Assembly: GCA_010909165.1 (NCBI GenBank)
Contig: MU008171.1
Coordinates: forward strand, 992,001 to 1,056,000
DNA length: 64,000 nucleotides
Source of the DNA: Anthoceros angustus
Taxonomy: Eukaryota > Streptophyta > Anthocerotopsida > Anthocerotales > Anthocerotaceae
Reading direction: 5' to 3'
The translations under genes and the position numbers were made by a program. Below the pieces are notes generated by a model. The model had not been told where the DNA came from. It did no database searches and saw only the letters and a program-made list of their open reading frames with translations. This document shows, in pieces, positions 1 through 12,097 of this stretch; positions within the stretch are counted from its first letter, which is position 1, and each line of letters begins with the position of its first letter.

Positions 1-829
1 GAGGTGAGTACTAAAGTTGGAAAACAAATATGTTTTATATATGAATTGACAATGGTTTAAATTGCGAAATATTCTCGCTTGGATGAAATATTCAAATGAT
101 TATACATTTATCCGGACCATACAATCAGCAGCTCAAAAGTACTATTCAAGAGAAGGCACGAACCATTTTACACTCCATCTACTCCAATAGAAGATGAGTA
201 GAATTTACCAAAACCATTTGAATTACCTTACGATGGCGAAGGTAATGCTTTTCTGTAAAAGGATTCAAAACGAAATGACAGAGCAGAGAAAATGATAAGA
301 GAGAGAGAAATGACATATAAGATGGGTGGTTTAGGCACCAAGTCTATATAGTTCATGGACCTCGGCCCCCTCACCAAAGAGCGCCCCTCGGCCCCACTTA
401 CCGCCCTCACGCCGGAACGGACGCCGCCGGGCACGGCCTAACGGTCTCGCCTCACGGCCTCGACTGCTCGCCGTGACGCCCGCCCGCTTCCTAACACATA
501 GGCACAATGATAAACGAGTATACCACATCTTTTGATGTGGTCATCCCCTGCTCTGCAGATTACATCAAGCAGAGAATCCACATCTATCTAGACACGCTAT
601 CTAGAAGAAACAACCTCTTCCGAAATCCTCCACAACCTGAAATCGAAGCATTAAAAGCTTCAGTAATTAACAAAATCAAACAACTGCAAAACCGTAGAGA
701 AACCAATGAAACTAAAACCGTGAGAATCCTACTTACCATGCACCTTGACACCACCTGTCTCCTTAGAAACTCCGTCTTCGAGACATAAACTTACAACATA
801 CACACCACATTATCACCCCACATACACAC
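1..829. other. Region upstream of copia-1 gag; no clear gene
   Basis: I recognise no gene here. A small open frame (507-788, plus, 93 residues, charged, no known motif) precedes the copia-1 gag and could be part of the copia leader or unrelated sequence. The string CCTAACA near 490-496 could be the end of a 5' LTR. However, the 3' LTR start seen at 20189 (TGTTAAAATAG) is not repeated here, so the 5' LTR is either diverged or missing. Confidence 0.3.
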
Positions 830-850
830 ATGAGAAAATTAAAAACACAA

Positions 851-1650
851 ATGGCTACCTCTAGCATCTCGCTGTCCAAGGAGGACAGATTTGATGGACA
901 ACAGCACAACTTCCCCATATGGAAGTTTAGAATTACAAACATTCTGAAAGAAAGAAAGCTTTGGGAATTCGTAGGTGGAGTCGGCACTCCACCGATGGTT
1001 ACAGCACGTCCTTCAGGCGCTAACGCCACAAATGCCCAGAAGGAAGAATGGGACGACAAGAATCAGCAAGCCAAGAATGTAATCATGCAAGGCATGAACC
1101 GAAACGCTGAATTGGAAGGGATCAACAATGGACAAGCTTGGCAACAACTCCACGATGTGTATGTCGGACATCATGCACATGGTCCACACGATTAAAAATT
1201 ACTTCTCTTTAAGGATGTCGAACACCAAGTGGACACACATACCATGTTGTTTAGAATGGAACGCCAAGTTCCAATCATGTGGCTTCACCATCTCGAAGAT
1301 TTGATGGAATATTGCTGTCTACTCTACCCGAGATCTACGTAGTTCGGTCCTACAAGGTGCCCACCTCCACGGTCAACAAGGTCATTAGTGCAATGTTGAC
1401 GTAAGAAGCAAGGAGAAAAGTATTTGCTACCTCCTTTGGCGGGGAATCGTCAAACGCAGCCTACTTCACAGGCAGAGGAAGAGCTCGAGGCCGTGGAAGG
1501 CCCAACTTTAGAGCCCAGCAGCAACACAGGGGCAGAGGCTCCTATTCAAGAGGACGTGGCAACTTCAACCCAAGTTGGAGAAAAATATGTGGCTACTGCA
1601 AAATTCTGGGCCACACATATGAGGAGTGCCGGAAACGCATGTCAGATAAT
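851..1650 (+). pseudogene. Copia-1 gag, frameshifted, with zinc knuckle
   Basis: Gag packages the element RNA into virus-like particles. The frame from 851 reads an N-terminal copia-type gag region (DRFDGQQ..FPIWKFRI, a pattern common to plant copia gag) for about 115 codons and then stops near 1195. Gag-like sequence continues to 1650 in other frames and ends in an Arg/Gly-rich stretch. A CCHC zinc knuckle follows at 1588-1629 (CGYCKILGHTYEEC, spacing C-x2-C-x4-H-x4-C). The break between 1195 and 1424 is probably several small indels. The copia-3 gag knuckle at about 46.8 kb is nearly the same, so the two elements belong to one family. Confidence 0.85.
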
Positions 1651-2151
1651 AACCAAAGAAGAGACAGAGGAGAAGCATCAGGCCAGTTAGCTTTAACTAT
1701 GAAAAGACACTCAAAGGCATTCCTATGCCTACTAAATAGCAGGTCAGACTCACCACCATCAGCCCTAGTTGCTTCATGTCTGACTGCTCAAGGCCAGCAC
1801 TCCTGGTATATAGATTCAGGGGCGTCACAGCATATGACCCCACATCAAGAATATTTCAAAGACTTTACACCCTCTAAGCCTCCTCACTTCGTCAGCCTGG
1901 GTGATGACACAAGGCACACCATAGAAGGACACGGATCAAGAGAATTAAACTGCCGGGAAGCACACCAAATTTCGGATGTTCTACTTGTCCCGGGACTTAC
2001 CAAAACCTATTTTCAGCCCTTAAAATGTGAATCACCTATGTGTGCTTTGGACAAGGCCACGCATTGTGGAAACACCTCAAGGAGAGCTTATTGCCACTTT
2101 GGAGACCTCAAGAATGATGACACATCATCTCAACATGGACAGAAGTCATAA
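1639..2151 (+). pseudogene. Copia-1 aspartic protease region
   Basis: This frame continues from the zinc knuckle and contains the retroviral-type protease active site WYIDSGAS, with the catalytic Asp codon at 1813. It is followed by a conserved patch (MTPHQEYF) and a VLLVPGL motif near the end, as in copia proteases. The enzyme cuts the Gag-Pol polyprotein. The frame runs from the gag knuckle without a stop until 2151, where it is lost just before the integrase zinc-binding region. Confidence 0.85.
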
Positions 2152-2184
2152 CCCTGCTCTCTCATTATCTGCTGCAGCCAAGCA

Positions 2185-2872
2185 CAACAATTCATACTTA
2201 TGGCATGCACGACTTGGTCACATGGGGTTCAGATGAAACGGATGCTTCACGAGTGCAAAAAGGAATTACACTTACCAGGGTGGAGGAGTTCGGCATCTGC
2301 GAAGCATGCTCACTTGAAAGAGCCACCGTACTCCTTTCCTAGATCCACCAGATCTACAAGGCGGCTTGGGTTAGTACACTCGAACATATGCGGACCCTTC
2401 AAGAGATCCATTTTGGATACTTATATTTCATGCTCGTCATAGATGACATGAGCAGGTTCACCGTTCTCTATCTGTTAAAGCATAAATCACAAGCCCTTAC
2501 CTGCTTCCAAGAATACACAGTTTGGGCTGAAAAGCAGACGGGAGAGAAACTCCTAACACTCCGTTCAGATGGAGGAGGAGAATATGGATCCAATGCCTTC
2601 CTGCAGTTCTGCAAGACACACGGCATTAGCAGACAAGTGACCACACCTCACACCTCTCAACAAAACGGGGTGTCAGAAAGGATGAATAGGACGATCCGAT
2701 TGAACCATCGCGATCCACGCCAACCTCCCAAGACATCGCGGCGAAGCAATGGCGCGGTTTACCTCATCAGCAGATCGATGCAGCCTTTGCCGCAACAAAC
2801 TCCTTACGAAGCTTGGACCGGACACAAGCCTGATTTATCCAATCTCAAAGTGTTCGGCTCCCCCGTGTATGC
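2185..2872 (+). pseudogene. Copia-1 integrase, 3' truncated by insertion
   Basis: The N-terminal zinc-binding part reads LWHARLGHMG (about 2197-2230), then a C-x2-C pair (CEAC, about 2301-2312) in another frame. The catalytic core follows in one frame from 2388. The first Asp is in VIDDMSRF (codon 2442), the second in RSDGGGEY (codon 2568) and the Glu in VSERMNRT (codon 2676), giving the DDE triad. The protein continues to F-G-S-P-V-Y-A, where the coding sequence is interrupted at 2872 by the TIR element. At least one frameshift lies between the zinc part and the core. Confidence 0.88.
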
Positions 2873-2907
2873 GGGTGGTAGCATGGTTTGGTGGTACACT
2901 TTAGTAC
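2873..2907 (+). repeat. Left terminal inverted repeat of the 14.7-kb element
   Basis: This pairs with 17575-17609 on the opposite strand. Shared blocks are GGGT, AGCATGGTT, GGTG and CACTTTAGT. The ATGC target duplication precedes it at 2869-2872. Confidence 0.82.
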
Positions 2908-3414
2908 CATATGGCTTGGTACACTTGGTTACTTTGAAAAGGATAGAGAGATGTGAGAGGGTGACTTTAAGTTTTCATTAAAATAATATTTCAATATATG
3001 TTAGTTTCACCTTTATATACTTTTACGTTTGCTATTATTTACTTTAACTTACTTTTACTTTTACTTGGATCTGTTTTATCCGGTGGTAAGTCAACCGCCG
3101 CTTACTTTTCGGCCTTACGCGTGGGTGCACTCTCGCTATTGCCATCGCGAGCTCGATCTTGAGTTGATCCTTCGCATACGAGGCGGCTGGATGCAATCTC
3201 GCACTTGCTCGCCCACATCCGGCCGGCGATCGCACACACTCCGCGGGCTCAAAAGTTCGCGTGCTCGAGCTCGGTTGTTGTAATCAACCCTTGTCTGCAT
3301 TGTGAGCTATGTGGGGCTTCTTATGAGCCCTCCTTCCTTCTGCGAGCGGGCTCCCCACATGCAAGATCGAGGCGGCTGGAATCAGCAGTTTGTTTGTGCG
3401 ATTTTGAAGGTAAT

Positions 3415-4545
3415 GTGCCTTGTGTGTGGCAATCGGTGTTTTGCCACGAGGCTTGCTTTACGCTCTTGTGTGCACATGTGCAGTGCTAGGCTTGTGAGGT
3501 CTTTGGGCGTGAGGTCTTGGCCTTGGAGTGGGTGCGTGCGGCTTCTCATTGTCTGTGGTGTCCTTTGAAGAACTTGAGGCTTAACGGTCTTGTGTGGACA
3601 TGTGCATGCTCTAGTGTGAGGTCTTTGGGCGTGTGAGGGTGCTCCGATGGGTGCCGAGTGCGCTCCTTTGATCATTCCTTGTGTTCAATGTCACGTGAAG
3701 GACTTGAGCCTTGCTTTACTCTTGTGTGCACATGTGCGGTGCAGGGGCGTGAGATCTTTGTGCGTGAGGTCTTGGCCTTGGAGTGGGTGCGTGCGGCTTC
3801 TCATTATCTGTGGTGTCAAGAACTTGAGCCGGCTTAACGGTCTTGTGTGGACATGTGCATGCTCTAGGGGGCGTGAGGTCTTTGGGCGTGTGAGGTGCTC
3901 CGATGCATGCCGAGGTGCGGCTCCTTTGATCATTCCGTGTGTTCAATGTCACGGTGAAGGACTTGAGCACAGTAATGCTCTTGTGTGCACATGTGCAGGA
4001 TCTGGGGCTGTGAGATGTTGTGCGCGTGAGGGTGCTGGCCTTGGAGTGGGTGCCGACGTGCGGCTTCTCCTTGTCTATGGTGTCCCTGAAGAACTTGAGC
4101 CGGCTTAACGGTCTGTTGTGGACATGTGCAGGCTCTGGGTGAGGTGCTGGGCGTGTGAGGGTGCTCTAGTGGGTGCCGAGGTGCAGCTCCTTTGATCATT
4201 CCTTGTGTGCAATGTTGTGAAGGACTTGAGCACGAATAATGCTCTTGTGTGCACATGTGCGGGTGCTAGGCTTGTGAGGTGGTGGCATTGTGATTTTGTT
4301 GGAGTGGTGCGATGTGCTTCTCCTTGTGTCTTGATCTGGAGTGAAGAACTTGAGCCGCTGCGGTCTTGTGTGCACATGTGGGTTGGGGTTGTGTGGTCTT
4401 TGGGCGTGTGAGGGTGCTGGCCTTGGAGTGGGTGCCGAGGTGCGGCTTCTCCTTGTGTGTCTTGTCTGAAGAACTTGAGCTGCTTAATGCAAATGTGTGC
4501 ACATGTGCTGTATGGAGTGGGTCTTGAGGTGCTCGGTGTTGGAGT
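3415..4545 (+). repeat. Tandem array of ~258-bp dimeric units
   Basis: The phrase CTTGTGTGCACATGTGC recurs at about 3465, 3720, 3979 and 4245. A variant, CTTGTGTGGACATGTGC, lies midway at about 3589, 3841 and 4113. The array is therefore built of ~258-bp units, each made of two related halves of roughly 125-130 bp. No protein is conserved between units. It lies just inside the left end of the 14.7-kb element, where subterminal repeats are common. Confidence 0.85.
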
Positions 4546-4619
4546 GACATGGCTTCCTCGATGAGGAGGAGACATTAGGCATCTCAAGGAATCAAAAGCG
4601 TGCCCTCAAAAACATGTTG

Positions 4620-7315
4620 AGCCGCTCACGCGTGAGTCGAGCCTTGGAGGCGGTGCCAAAGTGGGCGTTCACTTTGGTCTTGGCATGAAGGAGACTACAA
4701 CTTGCGGGTGGAAGGAGTGGATGTTCGCCAAAGCAAGTTGCAGCAAGGTTTGAGGGAGGCAGTGGGCGGCGGGACGTGCTTACCCTCGGTTTGGGGTGAG
4801 GCAGCAATGATGCTTATGGGTGGAAGGGATCAGATAAGCTGTCAGACAAGGAGTGGAGAAACATCGACGACTTGGTTTTCAAGATATACGGCAAGCGAGT
4901 TAGTACTGGGGGGCAGAAGATCCCTAGGTTGATGGCCATTGGCATCCTTGTTGAGAAAAAGCTGCACAGGTCTGTCAGTTGGCTGGCCTATGCACAGAAA
5001 ACTAATGAGGTAAAGGCCTCCAAGCACAAGAAATGTGAGGACATGGAGAAGGATAAGAAAGTGCACAAGGAGAAGGAGACCCCTGGATCACATGGCCCTA
5101 TGGCGAGGTCACGAGCAAGGGAAGGGCAAGAAGGCATGTTGGGGCGGTGTCCTCGGACTCGAGGACACCGTGATGAGGAGACAGTGGCCGGTGGAGAGCA
5201 AGACCCAAAGGAGGACTTGCATGCAGGGCGTGAGCAAGAATGTATTCAAGAGGAGGTTGATGTCATAGCTGCGGTGAGGAGGAAACCATCTTTGTTCGGA
5301 GCGGAGGATGTAGAACCGGAGGCAGTGCAATGTCGTGGGTTTTCCTTATAGTTTTAGATTCCCTGCGGTTTAAGATTCACCGTGAGTGCTACCCTTAGGT
5401 CATGTGCTTTGCTTAGGACCTGCAGGACTGCCTTGAGCGCTCATTTGGAAGGGTTTGTTCCACGGTTTTCGCATCCATCACGTTTAAGGTTTGAGCTTGA
5501 TTTATGTGAGCTTGCTCTTATTGATTGCATGAGGAGCAACAAGCTTGACAAGTTCTTTGCTGGTCTTGGCATGAAGGAGACTACAACTTGCGGGTGGAAG
5601 GAGTGGATGTTAAGCAAGTTGCAGCAAGGTTTGAGGGAGGCGTGGGCGGCGGGACGTGCTTACCCTCGGTTTGGGAATAGAGGCAGGGCAATGATGCTTA
5701 TGGGTGGAAGGGATCGGATAAGTCGGACAAGTGGAGAAACATCGGACTTGGTTTTCAAGATATCTGACAAGCGAGTTAGTCTTGGGGCGGAAGATCCCTA
5801 GGTTGATGGCCATTGGCATCCTTGTTGAGAAAAAGTTGCGCAGTCATGGGTTGGGGTGGCCTATGCAGAAAACTAATGAGGTAAAGGCCTCCAAGCACAA
5901 GAAATGTGAGGACATGGAGAAGGATAAGAAAGTGCACAAGGAGAAGGAGACCTGGATCACATGGCCCTATGGCGAGGTCACGAGCAAGGGAAGGGCAAGA
6001 AGGCATGTTGGGGCGGTGTCCTCGGACTCGGACCGTGATGAGGAGACAGTGGCCGGTGGAGAGCAAGACCCAAAGGAGGACTTGCATGCAGGGCGTGAGC
6101 AAGAATGTATTCAAGAGGAGGTTGATGTCATAGCTGCGGTGAGGAGGAAACCATCTTTGTTCGGAGCGGAGGATGTAGAACCGGAGGCAGTGCAATGTCG
6201 TGGGTTTTCCTTATAGTTTTAGATTCCCTGCGGTTTAAGATTCACCGTGAGTGCTACCCTTAGGTCATGTGCTTTGCTTAGGACCTGCAGGACTGCCTTG
6301 AGCGCTCATTTGGAAGGGTTTGTTCCACGGTTTTCGCATCCATCACGTTTAAGGTTTGAGCTTGATTTATGTGAGCTTGCTCTTATTGATTGCATGAGGA
6401 GCAACAAGCTTGACAAGTTCTTTGCTGGTCTTGGCATGAAGGAGACTACAACTTGCGGGTGGAAGGAGTGGATGTTAAGCAAGTTGCAGCAAGGTTTGAG
6501 GGAGGCGTGGGCGGCGGGACGTGCTTACCCTCGGTTTGGGAATAGAGGCAGGGCAATGATGCTTATGGGTGGAAGGGATCGGATAAGTCGGACAAGTGGA
6601 GAAACATCGGACTTGGTTTTCAAGATATCTGACAAGCGAGTTAGTCTTGGGGCGGAAGATCCCTAGGTTGATGGCCATTGGCATCCTTGTTGAGAAAAAG
6701 TTGCGCAGTCATGGGTTGGGTGGCCTATGCAGAAAACTAATGAGGTAAAGGCCTCCAAGCACAAGAAATGTGAGGACATGGAGAAGGATAAGAAAGTGCA
6801 CAAGGAGAAGGAGACCCCACGGATCACATGGCCCTATGAGGTCACGAGCAAGGGAAGGGCAAGAAGGCATGTTGGGGCGGTGTCCTCGGACTCGAGGACA
6901 GTGATGAGGTTAGACAGTGGCCGGTGGAGAGCAAGACCCAAATGAGGACTTGCATGCAGGAGGCGTGAGCAAGAATGTATTCAAGAGGAGGTTGATGTCA
7001 TAGCAGGTGAGGAGGAAACCATCCCGAGGCGGAGGATGTAGAACCGGAGGCAGTGCAATGTCGTGGGTTTTCCTTATAGTTTTAGATTCCCTGCGGTTTA
7101 AGATTCATGAGTGCTACCCTTAGGTCATGTGCTTTGCTTAGGACCGGACCTTGAGCCTGCTCATTTGGAAGGGTTTGTTCCACGGTTTTCGCATCCATCA
7201 CGTTTAATGTGTTTGAGCTTGATTTATGTGAGCTTGCTCTTATAGATTGCATAGAGCAACAAGCTTGACAAGTTCTTTGCTGGTTTTGACTTAGCCTCGA
7301 TCTTGTAAAGTTCAC
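4620..7315 (+). repeat. Tandem array of 865-bp units with coding-like content
   Basis: Landmarks recur at about 865 bp: the TTTTAGATTCCCTGCGG block at about 5350, 6215 and 7081, and GGCATGAAGGAGACTAC at about 4681, 5570 and 6435. The two central units are nearly identical, and the first and last are partial and diverged. Each unit reads a conserved ~139-residue frame (5382-5801 and 6247-6666) with the phrase KLQQGLREAWAAGRAYPRFG. It is followed in another frame by a lysine/glutamate-rich segment (ASKHKKCEDMEKDKK). I recognise no domain. The charged segment suggests that the unit derives from a coding exon that was amplified in tandem. Confidence 0.88.
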
Positions 7316-7640
7316 TTACGTTGCTAAGCTGTCTTTGTTTGTGTGAGCTTGGTGTTTTCGTGGATTCGAGATAGACTCTTGCGGTAGCTCAATTGTGAGG
7401 ATTCTTCACGGGAGGGGAGGGGAGGGAGAGGGGCCTCATGGGCATTCCGACATCTATCTGGTGCAGTTTGGCAGGGGGGCCACTAGGCACATCAACACCT
7501 AGTGGTGTCTTGTCATGTCGTCATGTCTGCATGTAGTGTATGCTTGTCATGTCGTCGTCCGTTGTGCAGTCCGTCATGCATGGCCGGGTGGTGATACGGT
7601 GACGTCTTGGAGTGTGGCGATTTCTTGATGTCGTGTATTC
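7316..7640. other. Spacer between arrays
   Basis: I see no gene. It contains a short G-rich stretch (GGGAGGGGAGGGGAGGG type) near 7410-7432. Confidence 0.4.
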
Positions 7641-8170
7641 ACGCGGTGGAAGTGACATTTGTTCATCTTGTCATCATGTCACGTTACTGTAAGCATTTGT
7701 TCATCATCATCGTGTCACGTTGTGCACACTGTAGGCATCTTCATCTTGTCATCGTATCACGTTGTGCACGCATCATTCATCGTCATCATGTCACGTTGTG
7801 CACAGAGCCTCTGTTCATCGTCATCATCTCACGTTGTGCACCGTGGGCAATTGTTCATCTCATCATGTCACTTTGTGCACTTGTGGGCATTTGTTCATCA
7901 TCATGTCACGTTGTGCACACTGGGCATTTGTTCATCTTGTCATCATGTCACGTTGTGCACATGGGCATTTCTCCGCCGTCATGTTGTCATGGACATCTTT
8001 ACAATTCGATGCCATTGTTATTATGTGACATTGTGGACACATGTGCAGCTATTCATCTGGCATTCTGTCACATTTTTGGACCTGTGGGCACTTTCTCATG
8101 TTGTCTTCTTGGGTGGCATGGTGGACATGTTAGCATTTCCTCAAGTTGTCGTGTGCACACTTGTTTTCGT
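7640..8170 (+). repeat. Tandem array of ~40-bp units
   Basis: The core TCATCATGTCACGTTGTGCAC repeats, with variants, every 34-45 bp (GTTGTGCAC at about 7719, 7761, 7795, 7833, 7873, 7911 and 7952) and decays towards 8170. The open frames across it are His/Val/Cys-rich by-products of the repeat and not genes. Confidence 0.85.
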
Positions 8171-8199
8171 GTGTAGGGATACGCTAGAGTTGCACACAA

Positions 8200-9150
8200 A
8201 GATCAAAAGCATGGCGGTGGAAGACCTCATCTCCTTGTCGAGCAAGAGACCGGTTCGGTGATTGCAAGCGAGGAGACAAGCAACCTTGCAGCAGCAAAAT
8301 TGCTCTAGGGGAGCTCACAGCGCCCTTGGCGCAATCTGCTATAACAAGGAGGTGCGGTTATGTGGAGCGGTCATCAACTTCATACTCACGAGCGACCTAA
8401 TTATATGCATCGCTGCGGTAGAAGATGCACATGTTGCTCGTGTCCAGGCACAATTGCGTGCAGTGCAGGAGGCGGCGGACAATCTGAGAGCCAACAACAA
8501 AAAGCGTGACGCCCTCCAACGAACTGTTAATCTGGCGGAGGATTTACATGATGCCTTTGGCCGCATACATAGCTTGACGCTCAAGAAAGAAAGGACTCCT
8601 CAATGGATTCCAGCCCCTTCTTACACTAGCCAGAATGTAGCCCTCCAGATCACGAAGTGCTGCGTGTGCACCAGGTACTTCTGCCGCCGTATGCATGCCT
8701 TGTTTCGTGTACTGAGATCTGTTCCATGCATCTAACTGCAATTGGTTTTGTGGTGCTATGTAGGGGATTCGGATGCTATGACTTTGTTTTCCTCCCTTGT
8801 GGGCACTGTTTTCACGATGTATGCCTCTACCAACACATGCTGGTCAGGGTGACTGCCCCAATCCTGCTTGTTCTCTTCAAGTCCCGGCACAGTGGCTGCA
8901 GGCCAAGGGTTGGCCATTCACTAGTGGAGTCCAACGGATGCACAGGAGCGTGACCGAGGAGAGTGGAGAGCATTATCATGGTACTGCAAGAATTCCACAT
9001 CATGGAGCACCGTTTGGAAGAATTGTTGGGGGTGCTGCAGGATAGTGCCCCGGTGACTCACATAAGAAGGCGGTTCATGAGTCTCACAGTTAGTAGTGCT
9101 CTAAGGTTGTTGCTTTGCATGGAAAAGCTATATCTGACCTTGTGCTAATA
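8200..9150 (+). CDS. Coiled-coil plus RING-like zinc-finger protein of the 14.7-kb element (partial)
   Basis: A plus-strand frame (about 8410-8680) reads an Ala/Gln/Arg-rich helical segment (VARVQAQLRAVQEAADNLRA) likely to form a coiled coil. It ends in CCVCTR just before a plausible GT donor at 8673. After a likely intron ending in TATGTAG near 8764, the frame resumes GFGCYDFVFLPCGHCFHDVC. It continues with CPNPAC and a Trp/Gly-rich tail (WLQAKGWPF). The Cys/His order (C-x2-C, C-G-H-x-x-H-x-x-C, C-x4-C) is that of a RING-like zinc finger, often found in ubiquitin ligases. I infer that it is an accessory gene of the transposon, or a host exon it picked up. The start codon is not settled, and the end near 9045-9150 is by frame only. 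Confidence 0.5.
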
Positions 9151-10520
9151 GCAATTCGCTTGTCCCTAGGCACATATAGTAGTGCCTGTCCTCGCTTGGC
9201 GGTCTTGAGGCGTTGATCACACCACCACGTGGGCAGCGGCCACCTATCCCAAAGCGATTCGTGCCTCATACAATGCACAACTATGTCATGGAGTCGCCAG
9301 ATCTGGTGGTCCCTGTGTCTCAAACCATTGAGTCGGTGAGCCGCTACTACGGTGCGGTGGCAGCGTGTATTTGGCCCACTCATGTGGCGATCCAGATGTC
9401 ATGTTTGGGGTTGGCTCCTTTGGTTGATGCATGCCTCTCACGTGGCGACTTCTTTGTTTGGTTTTGATTCCACTCAACGACATGGGTCGATTGGTGGTGG
9501 GCCACAAGGTGGGCACCCATGTGTACCCAACAAGGCCAGCCTACAACTCGGTGTGTTGAAGATCGCAATGCAGCGGTGGAAGAGGATACCAGTGGAAGAG
9601 GATACCCGAGCGGTCAGGGGAGGATACCAGTTTTCTACGAGACTCGGTCGTGCGGTGGACACCCACCTTGTGCATGATGATGAAACTCGGGTCAAGAATG
9701 ACACACGGCTTGTGCGAACCAGCAACTTAGAACTTGTGCCGTCTGTGGAAGTGACCACGGATGCGAGAAGATGAGGTGGAGGTGCCCGGCAAGGATGGGG
9801 AGGGCGTGACCACTATGGCGGTGGCTGCGGGTATGGATGTGGCCACTTGTCTTTGGTGTTCCAATGGCCGATTCTCGCTGGTGAAGCGGCCACTATGTGT
9901 CGAACCCAGGTAAGTGGCTATTGTCATTCATAAGGATGCGGAGAAATCGCCACTTCGGCAGCACGAAGTGGTGGAGGTATCGGTGGGCGTCGATCTTTGC
10001 GTAGAAAAGGCAAGCGGGCAGACTCCGGGAACTTTGAAAGCGGAAGGGTGCCTCAAGTCCGGAGACCAGGCGTCCCAAGAAAGCTTCACAAAGTGCCATG
10101 GTGGAACAACCGGCGGTTTGGAATTTAGTCTGTCCACATGCGGAGATAACTTCATGGTGCGTTCGAGGCACGGTAATAAAGAGAAAGTTCTGGTATGTAT
10201 TGCGTTGCCGAGCCCATGGTCACATTAAAGGCGAAGATCCAGTGGGGTGGTGAGATTTTTGCAGCGGTGAAAAGGTTGTGAAAAGGTTACTACTATGAGC
10301 GGTGCCTCGACAAAAGTGCCTACCATCGGATTCGAGCCACGTGGTGACCCAATAATGCTTGAAGGCGAGGAATCGACAAAAGTTTCCAATGGTAGCTATT
10401 CCGGGGCCAATGAGAAGAACAAGAACACTCCAGCCTTGGCTCTGCTGGATATAGAACATGGTTGGATCAAGTTGTGGCGACATAGCGTAAAGGGAGGGGT
10501 CCTGCAAAATATACATGGGC
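9150..10520 (+). other. Unassigned, possibly coding, plus strand
   Basis: Several moderate open frames occur on the plus strand (9213-9467, 9352-9774 and 9914-10228). The last reads a smooth protein-like composition (HKDAEKSPLRQHEVVEVSVG) without recognisable motifs. Frequent GCGGTGG strings, where other copies in the window would read GCAGTGG, suggest that the sequence is corrupted by the CAG/CTG effect described in the findings. I cannot assign a function. Confidence 0.3.
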
Positions 10521-12090
10521 TTGCTTTGTTCTTAGTCCACAGTGGTCACTTTTTGTCAAGGCTTGGACGTGTGTAGGATCTTGTGGATGGGGTATTAATG
10601 TGCAAGCATCCATAATTGGCATAGATGTGAATCCTTGCACTTTTGACAATCATGTTACTTGTGGGAGAATGCACCTGGTTTTTGTGGGTCTGTGAAGCAA
10701 TTCTCCGTTTGTAGTTCTTAGCAAGCGTTGGGAGGAAGCTACCGGTTGTAATTGCTCAATTACGAGCAAACCCGCGCGAGAAAAGAGGGCCTCGGATGGT
10801 CTCTGACAATGCCTCAGGCGATCCAGATTCGAGCTCGTGCGGACACATATGCAATTCCAATGACACAGATTAGTTTCGACACACGCCATGTAGACATTTT
10901 GTGGGACAGAACACACAACAAAAGGAGCTCTGCGAACCAGCTTTAACATGAAACCAAAGATCCAAAATATGCCACACCACCGATTTCACCGCCACCCTCG
11001 TGGCCCAAAGTCGATGTAATGTACAATGCCACAAAATAAGCATCAAGGGATGCTCTCCGCCATCCACCCATTGTCACACAACCTATCTAGTGTCGTGGAT
11101 GTGCGAGCTAGCCAGACGGAAGGAACTTGTTGCCCGACCTCGGTGGCGCCCTCAATCTATCACATCGCTGTCCTCCTCGCTTGAGTCCCCACCGCAGGCA
11201 TGCGGATCGGTGCCTTCCGTCAACCCGACCACCTCCATGATGTGCGGCGTGCAGCGGCGGTGGAAGGCTTGGCATATGGGGCCACACACGATCTCGGACC
11301 TTCTTCCGATGGCGCTTGCGTGCCTTGGCCCGTTCCATTCGATGCAAGTAGTGTGCGCCAAGGTGACTAGTGACTTTCATCGTTGACAAATGGTGATACT
11401 CACCTCCGTGAAGAGGGTGCCTGGCCAGCTTGCCTAATCCGCTTGAAGATTCCATGTCCCTCCCCACACCAACCACTCCTCCCAAGTGCGCGCTTCCATT
11501 GCATACAAGAGCGAAGTCCGCCATCTCCACAAAGGACAAAGGCGGGCTAGCTTGCGTGGTCTACGAAGTGCTTGCCGGCTTTAAATTGCCAATGTTGGAG
11601 GCCACTCGTGTGCATAAGGCCCGAAGGTGGGTGACATGATTACTGAAACATGCCCAAGTGTAAGGAAAGCAAGGCCTGGATGGCCAATCAGCGATAGATT
11701 TTGAAAATTCGACCTCGATCCTTTCGACTTGTCGAACCCGGCATAGGGGACCAAAGATTTGAGGCCAACGTGACCAAGAGTCCGACATGACAAGAGTGCA
11801 TGGAGTCCTTTGTTTGCAATGATTGAAAATGGGAAAACTAGGGCCATTTACCCGGAGATAAAGAATTTCACAGTCAAGCCGGAGTGATGCAGGAAGCAAT
11901 GTAAACACATCCACAAAGTTCTTAACGCCGCTTCATGCTTGCTATAGCCCACTACAACTTCTCGACAGCGTGTTGCTGTCTTCAGACAACACATGAACTT
12001 GAAACCACCGGGGTGGTCTTGCTTACCACCACTGGCGTCCTCTTTCGGTTTTCAAACCTATTTGTTATTGCCGTTAGAACCTTCAACATG
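10520..12090. other. No recognisable gene
   Basis: Open frames exist on both strands but none shows a domain or a clear advantage over its overlapping frames. This is internal sequence of the 14.7-kb element. Confidence 0.35.
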
Positions 12091-12097
12091 TGGACAA

